Assembly (NCBI GenBank): GCA_030015575.1
Contig: JASDDO010000016.1
Coordinates: forward strand, 177,752,815 to 177,816,814
Direction: 5' to 3'
Source of the DNA: Agapanthus africanus
Taxonomy: Eukaryota; Streptophyta; Magnoliopsida; Asparagales; Amaryllidaceae
DNA length: 64,000 bases
The translations under genes were made by a program, and so were the position numbers. Below, one piece after another: positions 26,541-36,821 of this stretch (positions are counted from its first letter, which is position 1; every line of letters starts with the position of its first letter). Under the pieces are notes generated by a model. The model was not told where the DNA came from, did not search any database, and saw only the letters and a program-made list of their open reading frames with translations.

Positions 26541-28660
26541 TGTTGGTGATAGTGCCCTCATAGTCAATTATTGGATCGCAGGTACGTGATTGCAATGATT
26601 GCGGAGGACCTATCCCGGTAGCACAGTCTTACTCGAGATGATAGTATGCTATCTGGTTTGCCTTTATCAGTCGTGTACATGTTCAGGTGACTGATTGCAT
26701 GTTACACTTTGATAGAGCCCTTAGGATCTTTCTTTACTACCAACAGTATGATGGCGATCATATACGTGAGAGTTGGGTAGTTTATATGCATATCCTTAAT
26801 TGTGGTCCCTAGTCGTGGGAGTTTCGAGACAGGGCATCGATACTCCGGAGTAGACTAGTGTATACAGTCGAGACCCCGACGAGGGGCGGTGGCCGGTCTC
26901 ACAAGCCACTGGTGTCAGTTGGATCACCTAAGATGTATACAGGTGCTCATTGGGTTATGAGTACACCGGACAGGACTCGCCGGGAATCTGCTAGTTAGTA
27001 CTATACCTATCGTCAGATAGCAGTTCCCTGGTGACATGTGTACAGGTTAGTTCATCGACCTGAGGTCGTCATTTGTCTCGTGTGAGTTCCCACTGTGCTT
27101 TGATTTCTACCCTACCACGGCTCAAAGGAGTCGTGCAAACAGGTAGCTTTTGGGTACAGTCCCGAGCCATATGGAGGCACGTGAGCGGATCGGCAGGGGA
27201 TTCGTCTCTCCCGGTATTGGGGGCGAGATCGTGCTGTGTCTAGGAGAGCCATTACACAAAGCCCACGGCCGTGGCAGGCGATTTACTGGTAGGTACTCCA
27301 GTAGTATCTCAGGGTGTAATTGGGCTTCACTCCGACGCGACTTATACTGCTCTTGGGGGTCTGACGTTACTAGCCCCCTAGGCGGATATGCGATACTCAT
27401 AGACGAACGGACCGGACTGTATATACATTGTCACTGTTAGGCTCAGTAGGGTTTTCCAGATGAGTGCGCTCATCGGCATCCCTTGAGGTCAGTCCATGGG
27501 CAGCCGTTATGCATTGCTAGTGCCGCTGACGGTTTGTGGTTAAACCCACTGCCAGGGTACTGACGAGTCATTAGAGTCCCCCACAGACAGTTTCCCAAGT
27601 TCGGGCGAAACGTTGTAGAGGCCGTATGGTTTTATGGCAGGGTTCGGAAAATGCACGTGCGTTTACGCACGTGTCAGTTTTCGGGCAGATAATACTGGTC
27701 GGCTTTGGTTTAAGCCGGATCCAAGTATTATATTGAGTAGGTATAATATCTTTGTCTCAGTTGCATTTGTATTCGGTCGTAATACAAATGCGGGTATATT
27801 TATACAGTTTCGGGGTTGTCCTGAAATTCGTTTCAGGATCACTTTTGGAAGTTGCCAGTTTCCAGTTTTCTATCAGCCGTCTTTTAACATTCGGTTAAAG
27901 ACGGATTTATCTTTTCTTCAGATATGAGTGAGTCATCATTCTAGAAGCTTCTAGAAGTGATGATGAGGCTAATTGGTGTTGTGTTCTAATTGGTTGCATT
28001 TATTATTTGATGAGGTGTTATTAGTGAGTCATTGTTTTCTTTAATGATTCTTGTTTTGGTTAAGATCTTTTGTGAGAAGCTTTTCTCTTATAGTCACCAC
28101 CTTTGCTCCTACACTCACCCTCCTCATTCTATATATATGAAAAGCCTCCTCTCTCTCTCATTCACTCTCTCACTTGATGTTTCATTTTGATTAGAAAAGA
28201 TTATGATAGTATTCGGGGTGTATGGAATTTTACAGTTCATTTCATTCCATCACCCGATTTCCACGGCAACTTCATTAACCGATCGTCCACGGATTTGGAC
28301 GAAGTAAGACAAAGTCATCTACTCATTCTCTACATCATTCTTGGTCGTCTCTTTTAGCAAACTTGACGATCGAGTTGCCTCGAGTCAGAGGCGGGAGCCC
28401 GTTTAAAGAACCGATCATGTGGTGCCACCTCGACGAGGAGATCGGAGATCGACGAGATCGGAGCAGCCGCAACGGAGCGTGGGATGATGGTTGAAGAACG
28501 AAGGACTCGGATCGTTCGGTACAACCTTTCTACACTCTTTACTGTTTGTTAGTTTAGCAATAATGGCAGATCCGGGTTAAAGTATACGATAGCGCCAGTT
28601 AAAAGTTTTTGTTCCGCATTTGGCGTCTGTAGACTGCCGGGGCGCTAGCGTGGACTTACA
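26541..28660 (+). repeat. 5' LTR of A+
   Basis: It runs from TGTTGGTGATAG to GTGGACTTACA. The 3' LTR differs at, for example, the penultimate region (GGACTT against GGAATT). Confidence 0.96.
28130..28138 (+). promoter_or_regulatory. Putative TATA box in the A+ 5' LTR
   Basis: TATATATAT is followed by a CT-rich stretch (CCTCCTCTCTCTCTC), a common plant core-promoter arrangement. Transcription would start near 28160-28175, putting the U3/R boundary about 1.6 kb into the LTR. It is conserved in the 3' LTR near 35610. Confidence 0.55.
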
Positions 28661-28661
28661 G

Positions 28662-28673
28662 TGGTATCAGAGC
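28662..28673 (+). promoter_or_regulatory. Primer-binding site of A+ (initiator Met tRNA)
   Basis: TGGTATCAGAGC lies one base after the LTR end. Confidence 0.93.
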
Positions 28674-30080
28674 CTCACCATTTTGCTATGCTAACTTGTG
28701 CTAACGCGTTTAAAACTTCGATCGAACCGAAAAACAAAAATTGCAAAATTCCTACCTGACAGTTTCTGTTAATTTTAAACGGTCTCAAAATTTATTTCTG
28801 GATGTCTTAAAAATCTGTGCAGGGAATTCTAAGATCCACGACAAAATTTGGGGTCGTGATCCCTCCAAGCTGCCGTGGAAGGGCGGCCAAACCCATGGTT
28901 TGGCCGCGCAACCGCGGCCACGTGGGGAGCACGTGCTCCCAAATTTTGTCAGTTGGTTCTCTGTGGGATTTTGGGGTTTTTGGTATATATTTTTGGCCCA
29001 GGTTTTGTTACTGTTCACCAGTAAGCAGTGGGGCCCACTTTTTGATATTTGGTCGTTGGTCGATCGAAATTTAAACACGTTAGTTTACAGTGCTTACATT
29101 ATATCTCCGACCGGGAATGTCATTTGATCGGTAAACCTCGTTTAACTGCTATAGTTCTTTTAGACGGGTTTGCGAACGTGACATTCGCGTTGATGTTCTG
29201 TGTTGTGCTGTGATGTTGCGGATTTGTCGTGGTGGATAGCAGTGTGCAATGGTAGTACAGTTTGAGTTTATTTGTACATTTGATATTGCGGGGCGAGCGT
29301 CCAACTTGTGGACTGCCGTCACTGCCTGTTGTATAATATTCTTTTGGGGCACGACCAGGTTGCGGTCGATGTACCTATTGTACTATTTTTCATTACTGTA
29401 CTAGGTTTTGCCCCGCGACGGAGTGCACGGATAGCCGGGTTCTGGGGGCAACGGGTCCGCATCTCATGGCTTTGAGAGGCAGAGGAGTCCCACTCTAGAA
29501 TTGGCAGACTATTCGCCGCACTCGTAGGGGGTACAGGTTGACCCAAGGAGGGGTGCCCAAGATTACCGGATTCCGTGAAGTGCCGGGTGTTCCATTCACT
29601 ATGCTGTGGGGACTGCCTCGCTTTAGGTTTTGGCGGGTAACTTGCCGCACCCGTAGGGGTCTAGGTTTCATTGCACAGGCTATCCACACGACAGGGGAAC
29701 GTCGGGTTTCAGCAGCGGCTCTGTGAAACTCGGGGATCCCAGATTATCTGTATTGTTCTGTGATGCTTATTACTTTTCTGTAATGTTGCATATTATCACG
29801 CCTGGAGCGATTATTGTATATTGGTTTATATACTATTAGATGTTGTATATGTTTTACACCCGCGCTAGTCCAGTCCCCGCTCTGTCGTTAGTTAAGTAAC
29901 CTAACGAGTGATGACGGGACCCAGTGACGAATGCGGATGGCATATACGTACATTTTATTTTCGTTCTTTTCTGGTGTGATTATTGATGGGACTGTGTTGA
30001 TTCTGATCAACACAAAGTAAAACAAACCTGTTTGAGTTGTTGGAACAATTTTAAAAAGTGTTGTTACAAAGACGTTTCCT
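28674..30080 (+). other. Non-coding 5' leader of A+
   Basis: There is no gene here. It carries the GC-rich palindromic module (28870-28940), the uninterrupted A+ target site (29334-29338), a GC-rich block with two related CCGGATTCCGTG / GGTTTTGGCGGGTAAC segments (29400-29740), and a hairpin at about 29995-30016 (GTTGATTCTGATCAAC). The 128-aa ORF that can be read at 28741-29127 is not recognisable and is not preserved as such in A-. Confidence 0.6.
28870..28940. other. GC-rich palindromic module, A+ leader
   Basis: It holds an 11-bp perfect stem, GCGGCCAAACC (28883-28893) with GGTTTGGCCGC (28897-28907), over a 3-nt loop. Next come CAACCGCGG and a perfect 16-bp palindrome, GGGAGCACGTGCTCCC (28925-28940). 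It starts about 197 nt after the PBS. Confidence 0.88.
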
Positions 30081-30086
30081 TTTGTT

Positions 30087-30360
30087 ATGCATAGCGGTAT
30101 TCAGTGGAATATCCTGCACCTCATTCGATGGGGCAAGGGTCGATATCCCTTCACCGGGACTGACCCCTTGGGCAGAAGTTTGCGTCAGCGTAATAACTTT
30201 ACTATAGTCGATTACAAGTTGCTTTGCATAGCGGTATTCAGTGGAATATCCTGCACCTCATTCCACGAGGAAAGAACCGAGATCCCTTTACCGGGAGTGA
30301 CCTCTTTAGCAAAAGGTTTTCGCCACTATATTTTAAAAAAAGCTATCAGGTTCCTTCAGC
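30087..30360. repeat. Two-copy tandem module in A+ (period 137 bp)
   Basis: Units begin at the GCATAGCGGTATTCAG motif, 30089 and 30226. Each continues through a CCTGCACCTCATTC stretch to a CACCGGGACTGACC or TACCGGGAGTGACC core. The module is shared with A- and, more diverged, with B. Confidence 0.8.
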
Positions 30361-31211
30361 GATATCAAGTTCACTACGCTAAAGGTTTTTCGCCAAAAAC
30401 CAGTCGTAGCCCTCCGTCACTTCTTTTGGGTATTCAGTAGTATTCAAGCTACGTATTTTGACCAACGCCAAGGCATAGTGTTTGGTAGCTGCTGGATATT
30501 CAATTGTTGCATAGATAGATGAGTTAGTTTGGGACAGTCGTTCTGCCATTTTGGCCAACGTCAAGGGCATGTGCGGGTGGGTTCAAATTGGCAAGATAGT
30601 GACGGGTAGAACTTGGCATGTGACTTATGACATTTTGACCAACGCCAAGGTTATAAGAGCATGGGGCAAAAACAATATCAGGAGTTTCTAAAGAAACTGA
30701 AACTTGCCGAGTATGCGCATACCTTCTGGAGTATGAGTAACGTGGATGCATTCCATCACGTTATCATGCGATGAGAGTTGGATCCTGATTCCCACTGATG
30801 AGTTGGTTTACTCTTCGGGTGATCCCGATTGATTCTTCTTTAGGTTTGGAGGAGAATTTGACAGGACAGTGGGAGGTTTCCGGATTAGATAAAATGATGA
30901 CCATTCTGATCTAGGTTAGAGTGCACGCAGAGTGTTTCTTTTCTCTCTCTCTCTTTGGCAGCGACCTTTGACCGACCCTAGACTATGACTCAGTGACCAG
31001 GTTGACCGAACCTTCTTAAAATACTGGCTTTTGGATTGTCTGAGTTGCATAAATCATTGCCACTCCTTCTTTTACCCTTTGAATTTCTCAGAACACCCGT
31101 ATTACTACGGATATCCACTTCCATTGGATAGATCCATCGTATGGTTATATACGAACTCGAAGGAACTTCTTCGGGGATGGATCAAGGTTCAGGAGAAATA
31201 GAATTGGTTTA

Positions 31212-31708
31212 TTCAGTTGTCTTTTATTATCACCTTCTCTCAGGTTGCGAGAGCTCCTTGGTTTAGGAGAGTACACCTATTACGCCTATTGGATAGTCTT
31301 ATTCCAAACCATAGGCTGGTGCCGAAAGGTAGGGAATGAAGAAAACCAATTAGCCTAAGTAGGGTGTGCAGAAGGTAATATGTAAAGACAAAATAAAGGG
31401 ATTAGAAAGAGGGCAAAGTAAATTGCGACTGATATCATTCACGACCAAAACCGCGTACTTCATCGTCGCTCCTATTTCACCTTTAAAAGAATAAGGTATT
31501 ATTCAGTTGTCTTTTATCGTCACCTTCTCTCGAGTTGCGAGTACTCCTTGGTTTAGGAGAGTACACCTATTATGCTTACTGGATAGTCTTCTTCCAAACC
31601 ATAGGCTGGTGCCGAACGGTAGGGAAGGAAGAAAACCATTTAGCCTAACGATGGTGTACAGAAGGTAACGACTAAAGACAAATAAAGGGATTTGGAGAGA
31701 GGGCAATA
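31212..31708. repeat. 204-bp direct duplication in A+
   Basis: The two copies (31212-31416 and 31505-31708) both start GTTGTCTTTTAT and share CTCCTTGGTTTAGGAGAGTA and ACCATAGGCTGGTGCCGAA. About 88 bp separate them. Confidence 0.85.
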
Positions 31709-32479
31709 AAATATACGGTTGAAGTCATGAATTGGATTATGGAAGAGGCATTGCTATGAATACCAGGATACCCCTACGAAACATTTTTATGTTTCAGTAC
31801 ATTGTTAAAGGAAAAACTGTTTTCCCGATTAGACACTTACTCCAAGGGTATGTATTTACCAGGTTTCATTCTCATATCTGTATGGTTTTACAGATGATGA
31901 GTGGGAGTAAGATATTGGGAATTAGGTGATCATCCTCATTATATCGGAATTCGTTGTAATTGGTGATATTTGAGGAAATCGCCAGGGTACAGTTTTCCAC
32001 CTACAACGCATAGGTTTTGAGTTGTTTAACTCAGCGGACTTATACAGAGTATTGTATGTTGTCCAAGTGTCCATCAGGACAAAGGGGTAGGTCCTCGTAC
32101 TATGTTCTGTTTACTTATAACTTCTCTAGTATTTAGACGAGTGTTTCGTAGAAATACAAGGTCTAAGTTTTGAGAAGTTGTGGGTATAAGAATAAAGTAG
32201 AGAACCAGGTATCACAAGTATCGGGATTCTTCAAAGAGATCGAAGATGTAGATTCTTATGATTGGTATTCAGACGATAGTGATGGTTTTGAGAAACGTCT
32301 TTCTCTTTCAGGTTACTCATAATTGGATGGATTCCTAAGTTGAGTAATGCTGATTAGCCTCTTTCCATTAAGTTGATATGCACTGGAGACAGCTGCATGG
32401 ATTGAATCTTGGTTCCAATTAAATAAGTGCCAAAGTTTCTATATTGGATATAGAATAGTTCGTACCTTAAAAGATATTA

Positions 32480-34005
32480 AGGTACGGGGAGTTGTCCAGC
32501 TTATGATTAAAACCAGACACTGGATAACTCAGGACACGTTTCTGTAGTGGCTGTTTGTGGGTTGACCCTGGCTATGACGAGGGTTGATATTCTACCATTT
32601 GGAAGATCAATAGTGATATTGTTCTTGATTCGCCACAGTTTTAGTAAAAATGGATCTTTTTCAGAAAACAGTAGTGGGAGTATGGTAGAACTGGAAGTGA
32701 TTCCAGAACCGCGAACGATTACGGAAAATTTAATAGGACCTATACATTCAATCAGGTTTGACATTCCAATAGCCACTCCGCAGGTATGGTAGGTAACCTC
32801 AGACACCCGAGAGGTACTTCGGTAGGCTCAAGGACGGTGACAGGGAGGTTCTTATCTACCCAGACTTGACACTACTGTTGTTCCAGGTTATGAGACCCGG
32901 TAGAAGGGTTGTCGTAGTCAGTGGGAGCAACGGAAGCATGGTGGGCAAGATGCTTATATCTATTTATAGACTTGAGCAATTATAGCGGAGATAGATCATC
33001 TAATTTTGATGTGACAGTCATGGGTTTGACTTCAATCAGAATAGGGGATGGATCAGTTAAGAAGGTAGTAAGGTGTGATGTCATAGTATCTGGATGACAT
33101 ACACAGAGTAGGAAGTAAAATTCCTATACTACGATCGGTTGGACTGTTGTCGTCACACAGTTGTTTTCTCCAGACAGGATATGGATATAATATTTGACAT
33201 TTTGGTTTCTAGATCTATGGTTTTAGATCTGGATTTGGGTAGTTTCCCAATGTGGGTACTTTGACAGATATTCTAATGGTTTTTGGAATAGTTGACTCCT
33301 AGCATGGTAGTGTACCTGCAGGTGATGGAGTCACCCTCTCTAAAGGTGTCGTAAAGACTAAAGGGGAGAGGGATGTGCATGATTGGCAGATCACTTGCTT
33401 AGGCAATTGAGTCAATCATGAAATGTCAAGTACCACACCAAATGTTGTTTTTGCACTAGATGCAATAAGTTTGTATTAATCCAATCCTGGAGAAACATAA
33501 GGAAGCAATTTTAGAACATTGGTACATGTTCTACGGATTTGATAACGGCAGCCTCTTTCGAGAGACGGTTATCATTCCAGGCTTCAAAGGTGACATGGAT
33601 GACAGAGTGATTGTCAGAGTTTTTAGTTTTCCCTCTGATGAGGGACAGTATTATGGACAGGTGGTTCCAGAGGATACTGTGGGTGGCATGGTGCCGGATA
33701 TTGATTAGGTTCAGTGATCCATACAGTCTAAGAAGTTTGAATATGGAGTTCATTTATGAACTAAGGTCCCATCAGATATCCAGACATATTCTAAGACAGG
33801 TACTACTCAATTCGGGAGATGGCTTTCTCCGCGAACTTGAGATTAAGAGAGATACAGAAAGATACTTCTAGGCGGATCCACTCACCGAGGCTATTTCTCG
33901 AACACAATAGTTTTACAAACGGGCTTTGTGAAACTGATTAGTAGAGAAGTTGGATGTTCGGTTTCACACGGGCTGTGAGTAGTCGACATCGCAATATTAG
34001 CCTTG
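32480..34005 (+). pseudogene. Decayed copia pol in A+
   Basis: It is collinear with the relic in A-. A pre-RT linker stretch reads MVELEVIPEPRTITENLIG near 32680-32740. An RT trace with a WMTYTE-like frame lies near 33090, and the RNase H end with an ADPL trace lies near 33840-33900. The lesions are largely those of A-, which means the shared ancestor was already defective. Confidence 0.78.
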
Positions 34006-34008
34006 AGT

Positions 34009-34021
34009 GCAAATGGGAGAT
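34009..34021 (+). promoter_or_regulatory. Polypurine tract of A+
   Basis: GCAAATGGGAGAT lies directly before the 3' LTR. The family form is GCAAGTGGGAGAT, so this copy has one change. Confidence 0.8.
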
Positions 34022-36141
34022 TGTTGGTGATAGTGCCCTCATAGTCAATTATTGGATCGCAGGTACGTGATTACAATGATTGCGGAGGACCTATCCCGGT
34101 AGCACAGTCTTACTCGAGATGATAGTATGCTATCTGGTTTGCCTTTATCAGTCGTGTACATGTTCAGGTGACTGATTGTATGTTACACTTTGATAGAGCC
34201 CTTAGGATCTTGCTTTACTACCAACAGTATGATGGCGATCATATATGTGAGAGTTGGGTAGTTTATATGCATATCCTTAATTGTGGTCCCTAGTCGTGGG
34301 AGTTTCGAGACAGGGCATCGATACTCCGGAGTAGACTAGTGTATACAGTCGAGACCCCGACGAGGGGCGGTGGCCGGTCTCACAAGCCACTGGTGTCAGT
34401 TGGATCACCTAAGATGTATACAGGTGCTCATTGGGTTATGAGTACACCGGACAGGACTCGCCGGGAATCTGCTAGTTAGTACTATACCTATCGTCAGATA
34501 GCAGTTCCCTGGTGACATGTGTACAGGTTAGTTCATCGACCTGAGGTCGTCATTTGTCTCGTGTGAGTTCCCACTGTGCTTTGATTTCTACCCTACCACG
34601 GCTCAAAGGAGTCGTGCAAACAGGTAGCTTTTGGGTACAGTCCCGAGCCATATGGAGGCACGTGAGCGGATCGGCAGGGGATTCGTCTCTCCCGGTATTG
34701 GGGGCGAGATCGTGCTGTGTCTAGGAGAGCCATTACACAAAGCCCACGGCCGTGGCAGGAGATTTACTGGTAGGTACTCCAGTAGTATCTCAGGGTGTAA
34801 TTGGGCTTCACTCCGACGCGACTTATACTGCTCTTGGGGGTCTGACGTTACTAGCCCCCTAGGCGGATATGCAATACTCATAGACGAACGGACCGGACTG
34901 TATATACATTGTCACTGTTAGGCTCAGTAGGGTTTTCCGGATGAGTGCGCTCATCGGCATCCCTTGAGGTCAGTCCATGGGCAGCCGTTATGCATTGCTA
35001 GTGCCGCTGACGGTTTGTGGTTAAACCCACTGCCAGGGTACTGACGAGTCATTAGAGTCCCCCACAGACAGTTTCCCAAGTTCGGGCGAAACGTTGTAGA
35101 GGCCGTATGGTTTTATGGCAGGGTTCGGAAAATGCACGTGCGTTTACGCACGTGTCAGTTTTCGGGCAGATAATACTGGTCGGCTTTGGTTTAAGCCGGA
35201 TCCGAGTATTATATTGAGTAGGTATAATATCTTTGTCTCAGTTGCATTTGTATTCGGTCGTAATACAAATGCGGGTATATTTATACAGTTTCGGGGTTGT
35301 CCTGAAATTCGTTTCAGGATCACTTTTGGAAGTTGCCAGTTTCCAGTTTTCTATCAGCCGTCTTTTAACATTCGGTTAAAGACGGATTTATCTTTTCTTC
35401 AGATATGAGTGAGTCATCATTCTAGAAGCTTCTAGAAGTGATGATGAGGCTAATTGGTGTTGTGTTCTAATTGGTTGCATTTATTATTTGATGAGGTGTT
35501 ATTAGTGAGTCATTGTTTTCTTTAATGATTCTTGTTTTGGTTAAGATCTTTTGTGAGAAGCTTTTCTCTTATAGTCACCACCTTTGCTCCTACACTCACC
35601 TTCCTCATTCTATATATATGAAAAGCCTCCTCTCTCTCTCATTCACTCTCTCACTTGATGTTTCATTTTGATTAGAAAAGATTATGATAGTATTCGGGGT
35701 GTATGGAATTTTACAGTTCATTTCATTCCATCACCCGATTTCCACGGCAACTTCATTAACCGATCGTCCACGGATTTGGACGAAGTAAGACAAAGTCATC
35801 TACTCATTCTCTACATCATTCTTGGTCGTCTCTTTTAGCAAACTTGACGATCGAGTTGCCTCGAGTCAGAGGCGGGAGCCCGTTTAAAGAACCGATCATG
35901 TGGTGCCACCTCGACGAGGAGATCGGAGATCGACGAGATCGGAGCAGCCGCAACGGAGCGTGGGATGATGGTTGAAGAACGAAGGACTCGGATCGTTCGG
36001 TACAACCTTTCTACACTCTTTACTGTTTGTTAGTTTAGCAATAATGGCAGATCCGGGTTAAAGTATACGATAGCGCCAGTTAAAAGTTTTTGTTCCGCAT
36101 TTGGCGTCTGTAGACTGCCGGGGCGCTAGCGTGGAATTACA
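34022..36141 (+). repeat. 3' LTR of A+
   Basis: It is 2120 bp, identical in length to the 5' LTR, with about ten substitutions. Confidence 0.96.
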
Positions 36142-36541
36142 TATTATACAACAGGCAGTGACGGCTGTCCACAAGTTGGACGCTCGCCCCGCAATATCAA
36201 ATGTACAAATAAACACAAACTGTACTACCATTGCACACTGCTATCCACCACGACAAATCCGCAACATCACAGCACAACACAGAACATCAACGCGAATGTC
36301 ACGTTCGCAAACCCGTCTAAAAGAACTATAGCAATCAGACGCAGTTTACCGATCAAATGACATTCCCGGTCGGAAATATAATGTAAGCACTGTAAACTAA
36401 CGTGTTTAAATTTCGATCGACCAAAGACCAAATATCAAAAAGTGGGCCCCACAGCTTACTGGTGAACAATAACAAAATCTGGACCAAAACTAAATATACC
36501 AAAAACCCCAAAAGCCAACACAGAACCCACTGACCAAATTT

Positions 36542-36611
36542 GGGAGCACGTGCTCCCCACGTGGCCGCGGAAGCGCGGCCAAACCATGGGTTTGGCCGCC
36601 CTTCCGCGGCA
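36542..36611. other. GC-rich palindromic module, A- leader
   Basis: It has the same 16-bp palindrome GGGAGCACGTGCTCCC (36542-36557) and 11-bp stem (36575-36585 with 36589-36599) as A+. GGCCGCCCTTCCGCGGCA at 36594-36611 is an exact 18-bp match to the leader of D at 47996-48013. Confidence 0.9.
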
Positions 36612-36808
36612 GCTTGGAGGAGTTACGACCCCAAATTTTGTCGTGGCTCTTAAAATTCCCTGCACAGATTTTTAAGACATCCAGAAATAAATTTTGAGAC
36701 CATTTAAAATCAACAGAAACTGTCAAGCATGGATTTTGCAATTTTCGATTTCCGGTCGGATCGATGTTTTAAACGCGTTAGCACAAGTTAGTATAGCAAA
36801 ATGGTTAG

Positions 36809-36820
36809 GCTCCGATACCA
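36809..36820 (-). promoter_or_regulatory. Primer-binding site of A- (one mismatch)
   Basis: The minus strand reads TGGTATCGGAGC, one base off the canonical TGGTATCAGAGC found in A+ and B. Confidence 0.88.
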
Positions 36821-36821
36821 C

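Larger units (their letters stand above)
30081..32470 (+). other. Middle interior of A+, no readable gene
   Basis: It contains the tandem module (30087-30360), three TTTTGACCAACGCCAAGG-type motifs (30456, 30548 and 30634), a CT-run at 30942-30954, and the 204-bp duplication. A short plus-strand ORF at 31732-31929 is shared with A- but resembles no family I know. The position corresponds to gag and integrase, neither of which is legible. Confidence 0.6.
26541..36141 (+). mobile_element. Element A+: youngest insertion, family A inside family A
   Basis: A+ is a complete plus-strand element with 2120-bp LTRs at 26541-28660 and 34022-36141 and a 5361-bp interior. I count about ten LTR differences (about 0.5%), the lowest in the window. 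PBS and PPT are in place. It contains no intact gag or pol; its interior is collinear with A-, including the same decayed pol. It lies in the opposite orientation to its host A-, creating long inverted repeats. Confidence 0.96.
36142..36821 (-). other. 5' leader piece of A-
   Basis: This is the right-hand remainder of the A- interior beyond A+. It is the inverted counterpart of 28661-29338. It begins with the right TATTA copy and ends at the PBS. There is no gene. Confidence 0.9.

Noticed and set aside
28741..29127. A 128-aa plus-strand ORF just after the A+ PBS, overlapped by ORFs on the other strand
   Set aside because: It lies on the palindromic module, has no known domain, and the matching A- region is open only in pieces. 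It is leader sequence that happens to be open.
31732..31929. A 65-aa ORF in A+ also present in A- (23944-24141)
   Set aside because: It is retained between two copies that differ by under 1% anyway, so retention says nothing. No domain was recognised.
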